64,000 nt of DNA. It comes from Megalonaias nervosa (Eukaryota; Mollusca; Bivalvia; Unionida; Unionidae). The translations under genes and the position numbers were made by a program. Below the pieces are notes generated by a model. That model was given only the letters and a program-made list of their open reading frames with translations, had not been told where the DNA came from and made no database searches. How positions within the stretch are numbered: the stretch's first letter is position 1; each line of letters starts with the position of its first letter. The stretch lies in NCBI GenBank assembly GCA_016617855.1, contig JAECUM010093629.1:1-64000 (forward strand), in the 5' to 3' direction. This document shows, one piece after another, positions 1 through 9,030 of the stretch.

Positions 1-139
1 GAAAATTATGGGTTCCTACGAAGGCTGAAAAAAAAGTTTTTGGCTTAACAGTAAAAACTTCTCTAATTGACCAGATTTTTTCTGATTTTTTCACAATCTG
101 GTCACTACGCGTATGTCGTCCACCCTCTCTGCTGCTATG
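1..139 (+). repeat. Left TIR of element 1 (outer end missing)
   Basis: Bases 1-139 are the inverted complement of 15370-about 15510, with a few mismatches. The inner edge ends in CACCCTCTCTGCTGCT, which is the inverse of the element's outermost bases. The outer about 44 bases lie left of the window. Confidence 0.88.
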
Positions 140-170
140 AATTAAACAGCAAGTATAAATATTATCAATA

Positions 171-1276
171 ATGAGTATTGGAGAACCACACTCAGCTAAA
201 TTAACTCGAGAGTGACTAGAGGCAATTAAAAATATCTACCTGTTCGTGATTCTGTTAAGCAACAACTACAATCGCGTCAGGAGTCTCAGGTGGAATTTAC
301 AGAAGGTACAGAACAATTATTTAAACCGATTGTCGAACCAACGAAGAAAATTGTTACAGCAACTGAGGCAACACAAAGAGCTCTTGCAACATTGCCTGTT
401 GATATTGCTGACCTGATTCAAGCTGCTCAGCCAGCTGCTGCTCAGCCTGAAGGCGCTGAATCACCAGCCCCTAAACCAAAATTAGCAGTTGAATTGATAA
501 ATAAATTTGATGAAGAAACTATTAAGGTAATTAATAACTTGAACCAAGATCAACTAGCTGAATTTGCTGTGGATAGTTTTAGTCGAAGAGATAAATTAAT
601 GAAACCTGAACACGTTAAAGATATTAAAAGCAGTGAACAATGGCAAAAATATTTATATCCCATACGCATGAATGTTCAACAAGCTAGATATAATGATCCA
701 TTATATAAGGATTATGATAAGAAAATTAAAAAAATAAAACAATTAAGAAAACAAGAAGAAGAAATGGAAAGAAAAAAACGTAAAAGGCAACAATCTCCAG
801 AACCATTTGATCAATCACCTCGTGATTATCCAGAATCATTCAAAACACCATCGAAACCAAGTAAAAAAGCATCACGACGAACACCGCTACAATTTGAATT
901 ATCACCAATATCATCACCACATCTCAAATTTCCATCACCAGAGCAACCAATACCACGACTACAAACACTACTACAACAACAACAACAACAAGAAGAATCA
1001 CAACAACCAGTCAAAATAACAGATGAAGAATATCAAGATCCTGGCGCAACTGGAAGTGGTTTAGGAAGTGGTCTTATTACTTGTCCCAATAACGTCCTTG
1101 CTGATGTTGATCGACTAGAAATCCTCATTGGAGGAAAACGAGCTTGTAATAATTCATCAGAAATCATTAATAAAGCAGCTGATATTTGTAAACGATTATT
1201 TACAGGTGGTATCATGGATATTAATGTATATCGGTCTCTCATTAATGAAATCGCCGATGACTACCACAGTGATTAG
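171..1276 (+). pseudogene. Proline/glutamine-rich viral protein of unknown function (gene A, element 1)
   Basis: I do not recognise this family. The ancestral start is probably the ATG at 171, by comparison with the copy in element 2 (ATG 18854). A TGA near 213 and a one-base loss shortly after it break the N-terminus, and the frame is open again from about 290 to 1276. The product has a conserved N-terminal segment, then a charged Lys/Arg/Glu-rich stretch, then a low-complexity Pro/Ser/Gln region with a glutamine run. A well-conserved C-terminal block of about 85 residues begins near DEEYQDPGATGSGLG. The first position in the structural block and the disordered middle suggest a virion or core protein, but that is inference. 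Confidence 0.6.
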
Positions 1277-1309
1277 ATACAATTAGTGATAAAGTCATTT
1301 AATAACAAA

Positions 1310-1773
1310 ATGATCGTGCATGGTACTCGACGTGGACCTACCATGGTCAGGGTAATAAACTCTCGATTACCGGTATACAAAGCGACCTACGGAGATGGAC
1401 TAGGTGATGTTGTTCAGGGTCTGTTTAGAAGAATAGCCCCAAAAGCAATACCGATTGCAAAGCAACTAGGAATGAAAGCTATTGATGTTGTTCGTGAAAA
1501 GGTATAGGCGCTGTTGGTAATATTGCTAGCAAAGCATTCTCAGCAATCAAAGATAGACTATCACGATTAATACGCAGACCACAAGCGGCCCGACCTCAAC
1601 CTGTGAAATTGGCCAGCACTGAAGTAATGCCCGCAAGTGTAAGTAAAATAATAAATCAAGCCGCTAATCAAAAACTAGCGGAGTTGGCTGATATCCCGAT
1701 GTCGGAAAAGGAAAAAAATATAACCGCTAGTCTGATAGCATGAAGTGGTCTTCGTGTTAGACGAAGACGATAA
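1310..1773 (+). pseudogene. Small basic virion-type protein (gene B, element 1), frameshifted
   Basis: The ATG at 1310 follows gene A by 33 bp. The N-terminal part contains a glycine-rich/amphipathic stretch (DGLGDVVQGLFRRIAPKAIP). The frame is lost at a TAG at 1505-1507, and coding similarity to the intact element 2 copy continues in other frames to a TAA at 1771-1773, with a further TGA at 1741. The C-terminus in both copies is rich in arginine and lysine. The size, basic tail and position before the major capsid gene recall small adenovirus core or minor capsid proteins. This is only an analogy, because no family motif is visible. Confidence 0.5.
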
Positions 1774-1781
1774 TAATAAAG

Positions 1782-3215
1782 ATGTTTAAGCGCATATCTG
1801 ACCCCGCGTTTGACATGGACGCACCAGTTCTCAAAGATGAATCTGTGCGCGATTATCAGTATTATTCGTACGACGCACGAGAGCCAAATCAGCGTGGACG
1901 AATTGAATTACAGGTTCAGGATACAAGTAGGTATTTCCTACTCGCTGAGGCTTTTATTGAAGTCGAAGGTGAAATTATAAAGACAGATAATACTGAATAC
2001 GCCGCTGAGATTAGAACTGGTTTTGTTAATAATGGTCTTATGGCGTTATTTGACAGCGCTACGTACATGATTGACGGAAAAAATATTGAATCAATTCAGA
2101 AAGACGTCGACATTGCCACGACGATATTGGGTCTTGCAAGATACAGCGATGATTATTCAAGATCAGCTGGTCCATCAATGATGTTCTCAAAAGATACTTC
2201 TGACCACTCTGACAATAGAAATTATAATTTAGTACAAACACCACAGAATACTGCAGTCAATCCACAACCAGCTGGAATGATAGAACGGCCTACTGCTGCG
2301 TTTTCGTTATCGCAAAGTGTTAATCCAAATTTTAACTTAGGATTTGCAGCGCGTCGATCAATGTTGAAAGGTAATAGAAAAACATTTTCATGTGCGATTC
2401 CACTGTCACACATATTTGGATTCTGCAGAAATGTCAGGAAAGTTATTTTTGGAGCTAAACACACAGTTGTACTTGTGCGAAAAAGCGATGATAATGATGC
2501 AATGTGGCACGTTGTGGGAGGGGGCGCTGATGCTGATGCTATAGATACTGCAACCAGAGCACTTCATGGTAAAGTGACATTAACCAAACTTTCCCTGTGG
2601 ATGCCAGTGATGACTCCAACAATATCTGAAGAAGATCGGTTACTATCTTTTATGAGTCAAGGTGGTAAATCAACGTTATCATGGTTAACAATGACCACAG
2701 ATGTTGTTCAGAGTGCAATTAATGGTTTATTCACATGGCAAATAGCTTCTCAGCAAGGTGTTTCTGCACCGCGACATATATTTATTGCGTTTCAAAATGT
2801 TGCACGAGTAAATAATCAGACACAAAGTATAATGATATTTGACAAACTTGTTGTTTCTGAGATTTCATTAAGGATAAATGGACATCAAGAACCATCCGAG
2901 GATATATTACTGAATTTTGAAAATAATCATGTAACACGTGCATATCATCGATTAATGACATTCATGGAACGTGATACTGGTTTACAAATATCTCAGTTAG
3001 ATTTTACAACGCTGTATCCGATTTATTACTTTTCACTAGAACATTTAGATTTAACCAGACAATCAGTAGTTGATATACATTTTCGAGCTCGTGTGAATCG
3101 AGGAGTTATTGCAAATTATAGAGCAATCGCAGTTATACTCAGCGATAAATCGATGTTACTCGAAGGTGTTGGTGGACGAATGAGAGTTATTGATGCCCCA
3201 GTAGAAAATATGTAA
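1782..3215 (+). CDS. Major capsid protein, hexon-like (477 aa), intact
   Basis: This uninterrupted 477-residue frame starts at an ATG nine bases after the end of gene B and ends at 3215. It resembles hexon-like double jelly-roll major capsid proteins of invertebrate Polinton-like elements: an N-terminal strand region rich in Tyr/Asp, a segment around GLARYSDDYSRSAGPSMMF, and a central strand with HIFGFCRNVRKVIFG. The length suits that family. It is one of the few fully open genes in element 1, while the copy in element 2 carries stops and frameshifts. The trimeric-capsomer role is inferred from family knowledge and gene context (protease and penton-like genes in the same block). Confidence 0.8.
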   Translation: MFKRISDPAFDMDAPVLKDESVRDYQYYSYDAREPNQRGRIELQVQDTSRYFLLAEAFIEVEGEIIKTDNTEYAAEIRTGFVNNGLMALFDSATYMIDGKNIESIQKDVDIATTILGLARYSDDYSRSAGPSMMFSKDTSDHSDNRNYNLVQTPQNTAVNPQPAGMIERPTAAFSLSQSVNPNFNLGFAARRSMLKGNRKTFSCAIPLSHIFGFCRNVRKVIFGAKHTVVLVRKSDDNDAMWHVVGGGADADAIDTATRALHGKVTLTKLSLWMPVMTPTISEEDRLLSFMSQGGKSTLSWLTMTTDVVQSAINGLFTWQIASQQGVSAPRHIFIAFQNVARVNNQTQSIMIFDKLVVSEISLRINGHQEPSEDILLNFENNHVTRAYHRLMTFMERDTGLQISQLDFTTLYPIYYFSLEHLDLTRQSVVDIHFRARVNRGVIANYRAIAVILSDKSMLLEGVGGRMRVIDAPVENM

Positions 3216-3250
3216 ATAAACATGTAATTAGATCATCCATAATAATTATA

Positions 3251-3752
3251 ATGTCATATCATCACGTTAGTGTGAGTCTGACTCCTGGTCAGATTAAAAA
3301 GCTGCAATCAGCATAAAAAAATAACTGTGGAATAAAAATATCGCTAAAGCGAGAACAAATGACCTGTGCAAATAAATTATCGTTGACCGAGCGTCAGTTT
3401 AAAAACTTCAATGACGCTAAAAAATCAAATAAAGGCGTCAAACTTAATCTTTCTGCGGGTGCCATCAAAGGCATCGCTAAGACAGGTGGTATATTTCCGC
3501 TTCTCGCAGCTATACCAGCATTAATAGCAGCTGCAGCCCCAGCTGTTGCAAAAGCAGCTGCATTAGGTGCTGTTGGAACAGCTGCTGGAATGGCATTAAA
3601 GAAAGCAACCGGACAAGGAATCAAAAAAAAAGGGAAAAGGTCTAAGATTACCAGGAACCCCGTATTCGTGGTACGGAAAGGGTCTAAGATCACCAGGGAC
3701 CCCGTATTCGTGGTACGGAAAGGGTCTAAGACTTCCCGGGACAGTTTACTAA
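3251..3752 (+). pseudogene. Hydrophobic, Ala-rich minor virion protein (gene D, element 1)
   Basis: The start is set at the ATG at 3251, which matches the intact copy at 21815. A TAA near 3314 and an A-run slip near 3622-3630 disrupt it; a shorter open stretch starts at 3359. The middle carries a strongly hydrophobic Ala/Ile/Pro segment (about 35 residues) beginning GGIFPLLAAIPALIAAA, followed by a basic, glycine-rich C-terminal region with 42-bp coding repeats. The profile of a hydrophobic amphipathic segment plus basic tail is like membrane-active minor capsid proteins of adenovirus-type viruses. The function is not proven by any motif. Confidence 0.55.
3639..3735 (+). repeat. 42-bp tandem coding repeat in gene D
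   Basis: Units start at 3639, 3681 and 3723 (third partial), each beginning GGTCTAAGA. The 42-bp period equals 14 codons. The homologous region of element 2 (about 22300-22365) carries the same unit. Confidence 0.85.
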
Positions 3753-3760
3753 TATCACCC

Positions 3761-4163
3761 ATGTCCAATTTTGATTTACTTAATGCTGCTAAGCAATTAA
3801 AAATAAAAAAATTTCAGAGGTGTTTTTATGCGCGATCAATTACCAAAAAAACCAAACAATATTGAAACCGGTATCATTAATCTCGATAAAAACTCTGGCC
3901 CAGGCACGCACTGGGTCGGATATGCAATTGATCCACGTGGAATTATTTATTTCGATTCGTATGGATTAGCACCACCAAAAGAATTTTTAGAGTACGTTAC
4001 CGGCGATATTCCAATCTGGTATTCAACGCTACCAACACAAAAATTAACTGATCCTCCAATATGCGGTCGTGAAACCCTCGCTGTGCTTGATGCTGTATCA
4101 AAATCAACAGCACCACCTCATAAAGTCGTGCACGCGTTCACTACACTACGTCATAACACTTAA
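3761..4163 (+). pseudogene. Adenain-like cysteine protease (element 1)
   Basis: This is a maturation protease of the adenovirus protease/Ulp1-like fold. The visible signatures are GTHWVGYAID (catalytic His), IIYFDSYGLAPP (acidic residue) and PPICGRE (candidate catalytic Cys), in the family order His, Asp, Cys. The open frame is 3828-4163. Both copies also share an upstream coding segment starting with an ATG at 3761, joined out of frame, so the N-terminus is probably frameshifted. The C-terminus also differs from element 2 through a small indel. It lies directly after gene D and before the fibre-like gene; processing of virion proteins is inferred from family knowledge. Confidence 0.72.
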
Positions 4164-4182
4164 ACAGATATCAGTAAATATA

Positions 4183-5283
4183 ATGGTAGATATTTATGGA
4201 AGATCTACTCACAAAGATAAGAAGAAGGTCGATTTATCTAAATATGCAACTCTTGATCAGCTCAGAAATGAAATCGATGATTTATTAAATATCACAAGTG
4301 TGCATCAAAATGAAATCGTCGTTTTTCAGGACAAACAAGGACGATTAAAAACGAGTAACATACAACTACTAGATATACTTATACGAATTCCCAACGCAGT
4401 TGTTAATAATATCATTGCTTTTACTGATCAATGTAAAATACAGGATTCCGGTAAATCGGTTAACGATTATGTTAAGAAAATTGGTGATGTATTTACTGGT
4501 GACATTATTATGTCAAGAAGAAAAATTACACATCTGGGAAATCCAATCGCAGATACAGACGCAGCAACAAAAAAATACGTCGATGATCAAGAATCCAAGT
4601 ACGTGTCAGTGCGCGGTGGTATAATGCGTGCATTTCTCGACATGAATAATAATGGTATTAATAATCTCAGAACACCAGAAACAGATTTTGACGCTGCAAC
4701 GAAGAAATACGTCGACGATAAGGAAATTCCAATAATGACTTCGTTAACGACAATCAATGATGGAATTGCTACGTTTAGAACTGATTATATTAATCACGTG
4801 CAAACATTTCTAAATTTTCGTAGAAATGTAAACAGATTTATTAATTACTTTTTTGGAAGTCCACCAGTCGTTGACATAAAACTTACCGACATTAACATGA
4901 AAATCAACGATATTGTTAGTGGAATTCCTAATATCATTGAAAAAACGAATCTTATTAAAATTCCTCACAAGCAGATCTTCAACGTAGTATACACAGTAGC
5001 ATCAGGATTAGGAGTATGGACACTGCAAGATAATAATCTCAAACACACCGCAGAAGTCACTGGTGTATACAGACTGTCCGTATTTAGCAGTGCAAAATTC
5101 AGTATATTTACTACATTTCCATGGCGTTATTCAAACGATATTTTTTCTGGAGTTGTATCCGTCATAATAAATAAAGATGCGGAAGAAACATTTCTGCTGG
5201 AAGCATCTAATAAAAATTTAACCCGAGCGTTATCCTGGTGGTGTTTGGAATTTGTGTGTGAAACTCCTCAGTTAGTTATCTAG
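4183..5283 (+). CDS. Fibre/spike-like protein (366 aa), intact
   Basis: The start chosen is the ATG at 4183, preceded by AAATATA and matching the start at 22822 in element 2; an earlier in-frame ATG lies inside the protease gene. The middle holds two copies of a repeat typical of phage tail fibres and viral spikes, with the signature DAATKKYVDD near 4560 and 4690, each preceded by an I-x-x-L/NLR-x-P turn. After this comes a helical/linker stretch and a C-terminal beta-rich domain of about 110 residues ending in SWWCLEFVCE. This looks like a shaft-plus-knob receptor-binding protein. The role is inferred from the repeat type and its place among capsid genes. Confidence 0.65.
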   Translation: MVDIYGRSTHKDKKKVDLSKYATLDQLRNEIDDLLNITSVHQNEIVVFQDKQGRLKTSNIQLLDILIRIPNAVVNNIIAFTDQCKIQDSGKSVNDYVKKIGDVFTGDIIMSRRKITHLGNPIADTDAATKKYVDDQESKYVSVRGGIMRAFLDMNNNGINNLRTPETDFDAATKKYVDDKEIPIMTSLTTINDGIATFRTDYINHVQTFLNFRRNVNRFINYFFGSPPVVDIKLTDINMKINDIVSGIPNIIEKTNLIKIPHKQIFNVVYTVASGLGVWTLQDNNLKHTAEVTGVYRLSVFSSAKFSIFTTFPWRYSNDIFSGVVSVIINKDAEETFLLEASNKNLTRALSWWCLEFVCETPQLVI

Positions 5284-5292
5284 ATAAATATA

Positions 5293-5778
5293 ATGAATCA
5301 AGAGTCATTTATCGATGTTCAACGTCACAGATACGCTCAAGTATGTGAGTGTCAAACCAAACTAAAAAATATCATCGACGATTACACGATAAAGGTAAAA
5401 AAATATCGGCGTCGTATGGTTGTTATTGATATAATGGTATACTCGGTTTCTGCTGTTATTGCTGGAACTGGATTATTACTATCAACAATAACGATGACAG
5501 CTCCTGCAGTTGTAACAATTATAGTTTCAACGGCAACAACATGCGCAGGTATTTTCAGTATTATCACTAAGAAAATATCTACGTGTACAAATGATAAATT
5601 AAACGAGTACATAATGAAATTGCACACAGCAACAGCCACCTACACTAAATTATGATCGTATATTTCAGCGTATCTCAGTGATGGTAAAATATCTGATGAG
5701 GAGTTCGTAACGATAATGAAAACCTACGATGAAGCATTCATAATCGCTAGTGACAATAACGGAAAGATGGAGAATTAA
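5293..5778 (+). pseudogene. Two-helix membrane protein (gene G, element 1), one nonsense codon
   Basis: The frame starts ten bases after the fibre gene. It has a charged N-terminal helix, then two hydrophobic segments (around residues 48-66 and 72-92), then an amphipathic C-terminal helix. A TGA at 5653-5655 interrupts it, and the same frame continues to a TAA at 5776-5778. The homologue at 23911 is intact at 166 residues and very similar. I do not recognise the family. Two adjacent membrane helices suggest a virion membrane or lysis/entry accessory role, but nothing in the sequence decides this. Confidence 0.6.
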
Positions 5779-5796
5779 ATAATAACGATAATAATA

Positions 5797-7258
5797 ATGT
5801 CGTCGTTAGAATTACTTCAGCAGATCGTAGCTAATACAACGCCGTCAAAAACTACTATGATATCATTAAGTTCAACCAATCCTGAATTTAGCGTTAATTT
5901 TCCGACTGCAATTCCAGCAAAGGAAATAGCGCTAGCACAATTACGAGTTTATCATAGTTGGCCAAATATCAGGTCAAAACCGTTTGGTGGACAACCAGCA
6001 AATAATTCACTGGTATTTGCGAATAAGAATAAACCAGATGGAACACCTGATTGGCAAGTTGTTGGAATTACAACGGGTAGTTATCAAATAGACGAGATTA
6101 ATGATGAGTTCCAACGCAGAATCAAATCTATCACAGGGAAAGAATCTAAAATAGCGATCACTGTTCACGAACCAACACTATCAGCGGCGATTGAAATAAA
6201 TTCTCCTGATTACCTCGTAGATATTTATCAAAGTTCGATTAGATCAGTGTTAGGATGGCCTGAAGTCGCACCTGTTTATAATGGAGTTTCAAAACCAAAA
6301 ATAGAAGAATTTAAAACGAGTGAAGAAAAATTCATTAAAAATCCAGAATATCGAGGAAAAAAATCCATGGAGATATATATTATTTGAATCTGATCCAAAC
6401 AACAATGCATACTACTTTATCGATTTTGACGGTAAAAGAATTCCCAAGATGACTAAATCAGCATTTACTGTTATCAGGACGCCAATAGGGCAGGATCGAA
6501 ATATTGTTGATGTAGGATTTATTAAACATTTTTTAGATACTCTTAAACCTGAATACGATAAAACGTTTAATGATTTAAGAAATTTACTTATTTCATTATT
6601 ACAACATTACAACGATAACGTAAAGCATCAAATAATCGAGTCAATAAAACACTTGAATGGGATCTTATTCGATTTATACATCGTCAATCGAAGTATTATA
6701 AACACTGCGACTAAACTCGATAGTATTTACACAAATCCAATATTGATGCAATTATTCCTTGATCATTACAAAATAACAGAAAAAGATTTACAAACATTTG
6801 TTATACCAGATTTAAATAACGCTAAAATGAAGAAATCATTAAATGATCTTATTGAAGAATATTATCCGGGAGTAATTGGATCGTGGAGACAAATAGCCCC
6901 ACCACCGGTTACACTAAAACACAATAACAACCCTTTTGGTGACGGACGTCATATATCGCCAGGCATTGGAAATATAACATCAGTTATTGCAGTCAATCTG
7001 GTGTGCGATGTTATTGAAGGTAACTCTTAGATAGATCTTTCTAAGTCTAGCCAGGCCCAGCAAGGGTACATATTATACAGTTTTAGTCCGTCGGCACTTC
7101 CCGGTTGGTTAATTGTATCAGAGCCAATTAACCCCGTGTACCTGCGAGTTCATAATCCGTTATTATCAAGGATACACTTTAAACTTACAGACCAAAACAA
7201 TCGTATTCTGGACACAAGAAATGAAGAACTAAATATTAATCTGTATGTACGCTCATAG
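5797..7258 (+). pseudogene. Penton-like minor capsid protein (gene H, element 1), broken
   Basis: Homology to the intact 494-residue copy at 24456 spans the whole interval. The first frame is open from 5797 to 6387, a second frame from 6320 to 7030, a TAG at 7028-7030 stops it, and the last part reads on to a TAG at 7256-7258. The N-terminal region includes ITTGSYQIDEINDEF and SSIRSVLGWPE, which are typical of penton-type or minor jelly-roll proteins in Polinton-like elements. The C-terminus carries a conserved Pro-rich strand region with PINPVYLRVHNP. It ends the rightward structural block. The penton assignment is inference from similarity and context. Confidence 0.62.
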
Positions 7259-7670
7259 AGCGTTATCATAATGCGTTTTTATCATAACAAAAAAAAAATA
7301 TCCAGATGTATAATGCTTGTCTATAATACTGTATTCTTTGTTTATATAAAATCCGCGCACAGTGCGCAATCGAAATCTATTATCTAAAAGGCTGTGACTG
7401 CATATTGATTATTCCATAACGGCTGTGTATATGTGCCGATTACCGCGTAAAGTTATTTTAAGAACATCCGCTATGACTAAATCAATATCCTTGGTTACGG
7501 CTTACGCATAGACTCAATGTTATACAGAATTATATATATTTTTTGGAAACTAGAAATATAAAGTCTCATTTTACACAGAAAATTGTGGTTTTTGTCAAGA
7601 ACATTGTAGTTTTTAGGAAATAGGCTATTGGTAAACACATACTAACTTTTTCAGTATGTATTTATAACAA
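7259..7670. other. AT-rich non-coding spacer, element 1
   Basis: No coding region is supported here. The first about 40 bases, up to an A-run at 7289-7298, match element 2 (25941-25980). Similarity in the same orientation then stops, which marks one breakpoint of the module that is inverted between the two elements. Confidence 0.6.
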
Positions 7671-7766
7671 GGTCCGATAGCTCAATTGATAGCGCGTAGA
7701 AACTCTCATCCGGAGGGTCATAGTTCGAAACCCGAGAAAGACATATGTCTGCGGGAGGCGATTTTA
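7671..7766 (+). ncRNA. tRNA-like sequence with Pol III A and B boxes
   Basis: The A-box-like TAGCTCAATTG lies at 7678-7688 and a B-box-like AGTTCGAAACC around 7722-7732, spaced as in a tRNA gene. A TTTT at 7762-7765 could terminate Pol III. Acceptor and T-stem pairing is poor, so it is unlikely to be a working tRNA. A related sequence lies on the minus strand at 27223-27292 in element 2, followed in both elements by the same GGCGATTT block and a hairpin. It may be a viral Pol III transcript, a tRNA-derived SINE head or a tRNA pseudogene. Confidence 0.45.
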
Positions 7767-7787
7767 GGCCAAGATTTATAATCTATT

Positions 7788-7915
7788 GGGGGCTCCAGCC
7801 CCCCCCCCGTCTTCAGAGTACACCAATCCACTACGTCAACACGTGGTGGATTCACTTTTGTGAATCACCCATTGGTTGATCGTTATGGGTTGGTGTGCTG
7901 GCGTGAAGACGGCAT
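7788..7915. repeat. Nested hairpin region beside the tRNA-like sequence
   Basis: A GGGGCT/AGCCCC hairpin is followed by arms CCGTCTTCA and TGAAGACGG that enclose ACACCAA/TTGGTGT. An inner GATTCAC/GTGAATC hairpin lies at about 7848-7866. The whole could form a cruciform or a structured RNA. Confidence 0.6.
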
Positions 7916-7917
7916 TT

Positions 7918-7957
7918 CATCATCATCATCATCATATCATCATCATATCATCTCATC
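7918..7957. repeat. CAT-rich microsatellite
   Basis: This is a short tract of CAT/ATCAT units directly before the inverted repeat at 7957. Confidence 0.85.
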
Positions 7958-8428
7958 AAAATATACAGCGGGGGGTGATATGAGGTCGTGACCTTGTGAC
8001 TTCACTAAAGGGGTACCCCACACAAGGGCCATTCTAAAAGACACAATCGCAAAACTAAAAATAAACCTAATGAGATTCCAGGTCACAAAGACCAATCGGC
8101 CTTTGAGTTCTTAGAGTTTCGGTTACGGATATCTAGGAATTCTTGTAAGGCAATAAACAGAATCTGATTGGTCACTAAAATAAGACCTACACGTGTATAA
8201 ACAACCCTCTGAGTTCTTAGAGTTTCGGTTACGGATATTTAGGAATTCTTTCGGGGATAAACTAATAACACGTATAGACAACCCCTCTGAGCCTCTAAAG
8301 TTTCGGTTTCGGATATTTAGGGGTCTCTTGGGGGGTAAATGTCTAAACAAAGATTCGGAACCTCATTAGGTTTATCTGATACAACTATGGAATGGTAGAC
8401 CGAATATCACCCCGCGCTGTATATTTTT
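7957..8428. repeat. 472-bp segment bounded by about 22-bp inverted repeats, with three internal repeats
   Basis: AATATACAGCG and GGGGTGATAT occur at 7959-7981, and their inverse occurs at 8402-8427. Inside are three copies of a roughly 44-bp unit near 8103, 8211 and 8286, with the core AGTTTCGGTTACGGAT; the third copy is changed. A related single unit is present in element 2 near 26830-26870. It could be a small inserted transposon or a viral control region. No coding region is supported. Confidence 0.6.
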
Positions 8429-8464
8429 GTTTATTTTTTATATTAAATAAACACTTATTATATA

Positions 8465-8899
8465 ATGAATTTTGAAAATATCAATGTCATTGTTTCTGCG
8501 ATTAAAAAATCACAACATAACGGTATCAATGTATCTGACAATCTTAATGCTGAAAAGATTCTATGTGATTTTGACTCATTACAACAACGAAAGAACGAGA
8601 ACAGATTTACGCTATCCGCTGATTATAAATTCATGAAAATTATCCAACAAGGAATGTTAAAGTCACTGGCAACTGTCACTGATGATCAAGTAAAGTTATT
8701 TGTGCCTCTCTCAAACGCTATTGACAAAATCAAGCTTGAATTATCTCATAAATACGAACAGAGAAAGATCATGAACTTTCGTATAAGACAATTAAGAGAG
8801 CATTGTGAAAATACGAGTGAAAATACGAGTGAAAATGACAGCGATGATGATGGACCATTGACTGTGATAATAGCTAAACAAAATCCTTGGGAAAACTAA
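8465..8899 (+). CDS. Conserved small acidic/helical protein of unknown function (gene I, element 1; 144 aa)
   Basis: The start ATG at 8465 follows a TATTATATA stretch. The protein is mostly helical, with a conserved core (YKFMKIIQQGMLKSLA, then LFVPLSNAIDKIKLELSH). Its acidic tail contains a repeated Asn/Thr/Ser/Glu unit and ends QNPWEN. A homologue of 127 residues is intact on the opposite strand in element 2 (26045-26428), lacking the acidic insert. Conservation of an open frame in both decayed elements argues for a real gene. I do not recognise the family. Confidence 0.65.
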   Translation: MNFENINVIVSAIKKSQHNGINVSDNLNAEKILCDFDSLQQRKNENRFTLSADYKFMKIIQQGMLKSLATVTDDQVKLFVPLSNAIDKIKLELSHKYEQRKIMNFRIRQLREHCENTSENTSENDSDDDGPLTVIIAKQNPWEN

Positions 8900-8911
8900 C
8901 ATAACATCATG

Positions 8912-8997
8912 TTTCAGTAGGTATCATAGATTTGGATATGTTTCGCATTGTGGATACCTCATATTGTATCCCAACCATTATATTTCAGTAGGTATCA
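8912..8997. repeat. Two 15-bp direct repeats downstream of gene I
   Basis: TTTCAGTAGGTATCA occurs at 8912-8926 and 8983-8997, with an inverted partial copy (TGGATACCTC) between them. They lie at the right breakpoint of the module that is inverted in element 2. Confidence 0.6.
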
Positions 8998-9030
8998 AGT
9001 AATCATTTGGTAACATTAAAAATAGGTAGA

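Noticed and set aside
826..1014. Minus-strand Cys/Ser-rich open frame opposite gene A
   Set aside because: It is a shadow of the Gln/Pro low-complexity coding region on the plus strand.
7671..7743. Functional cellular tRNA gene
   Set aside because: A and B boxes are present but acceptor and T stems pair poorly and position 33 of the anticodon loop is not U in the best fold.
8123..8350. Minus-strand 75-residue open frame
   Set aside because: It is read through the iterated 44-bp units of a non-coding control or repeat region; not conserved as a frame in element 2.
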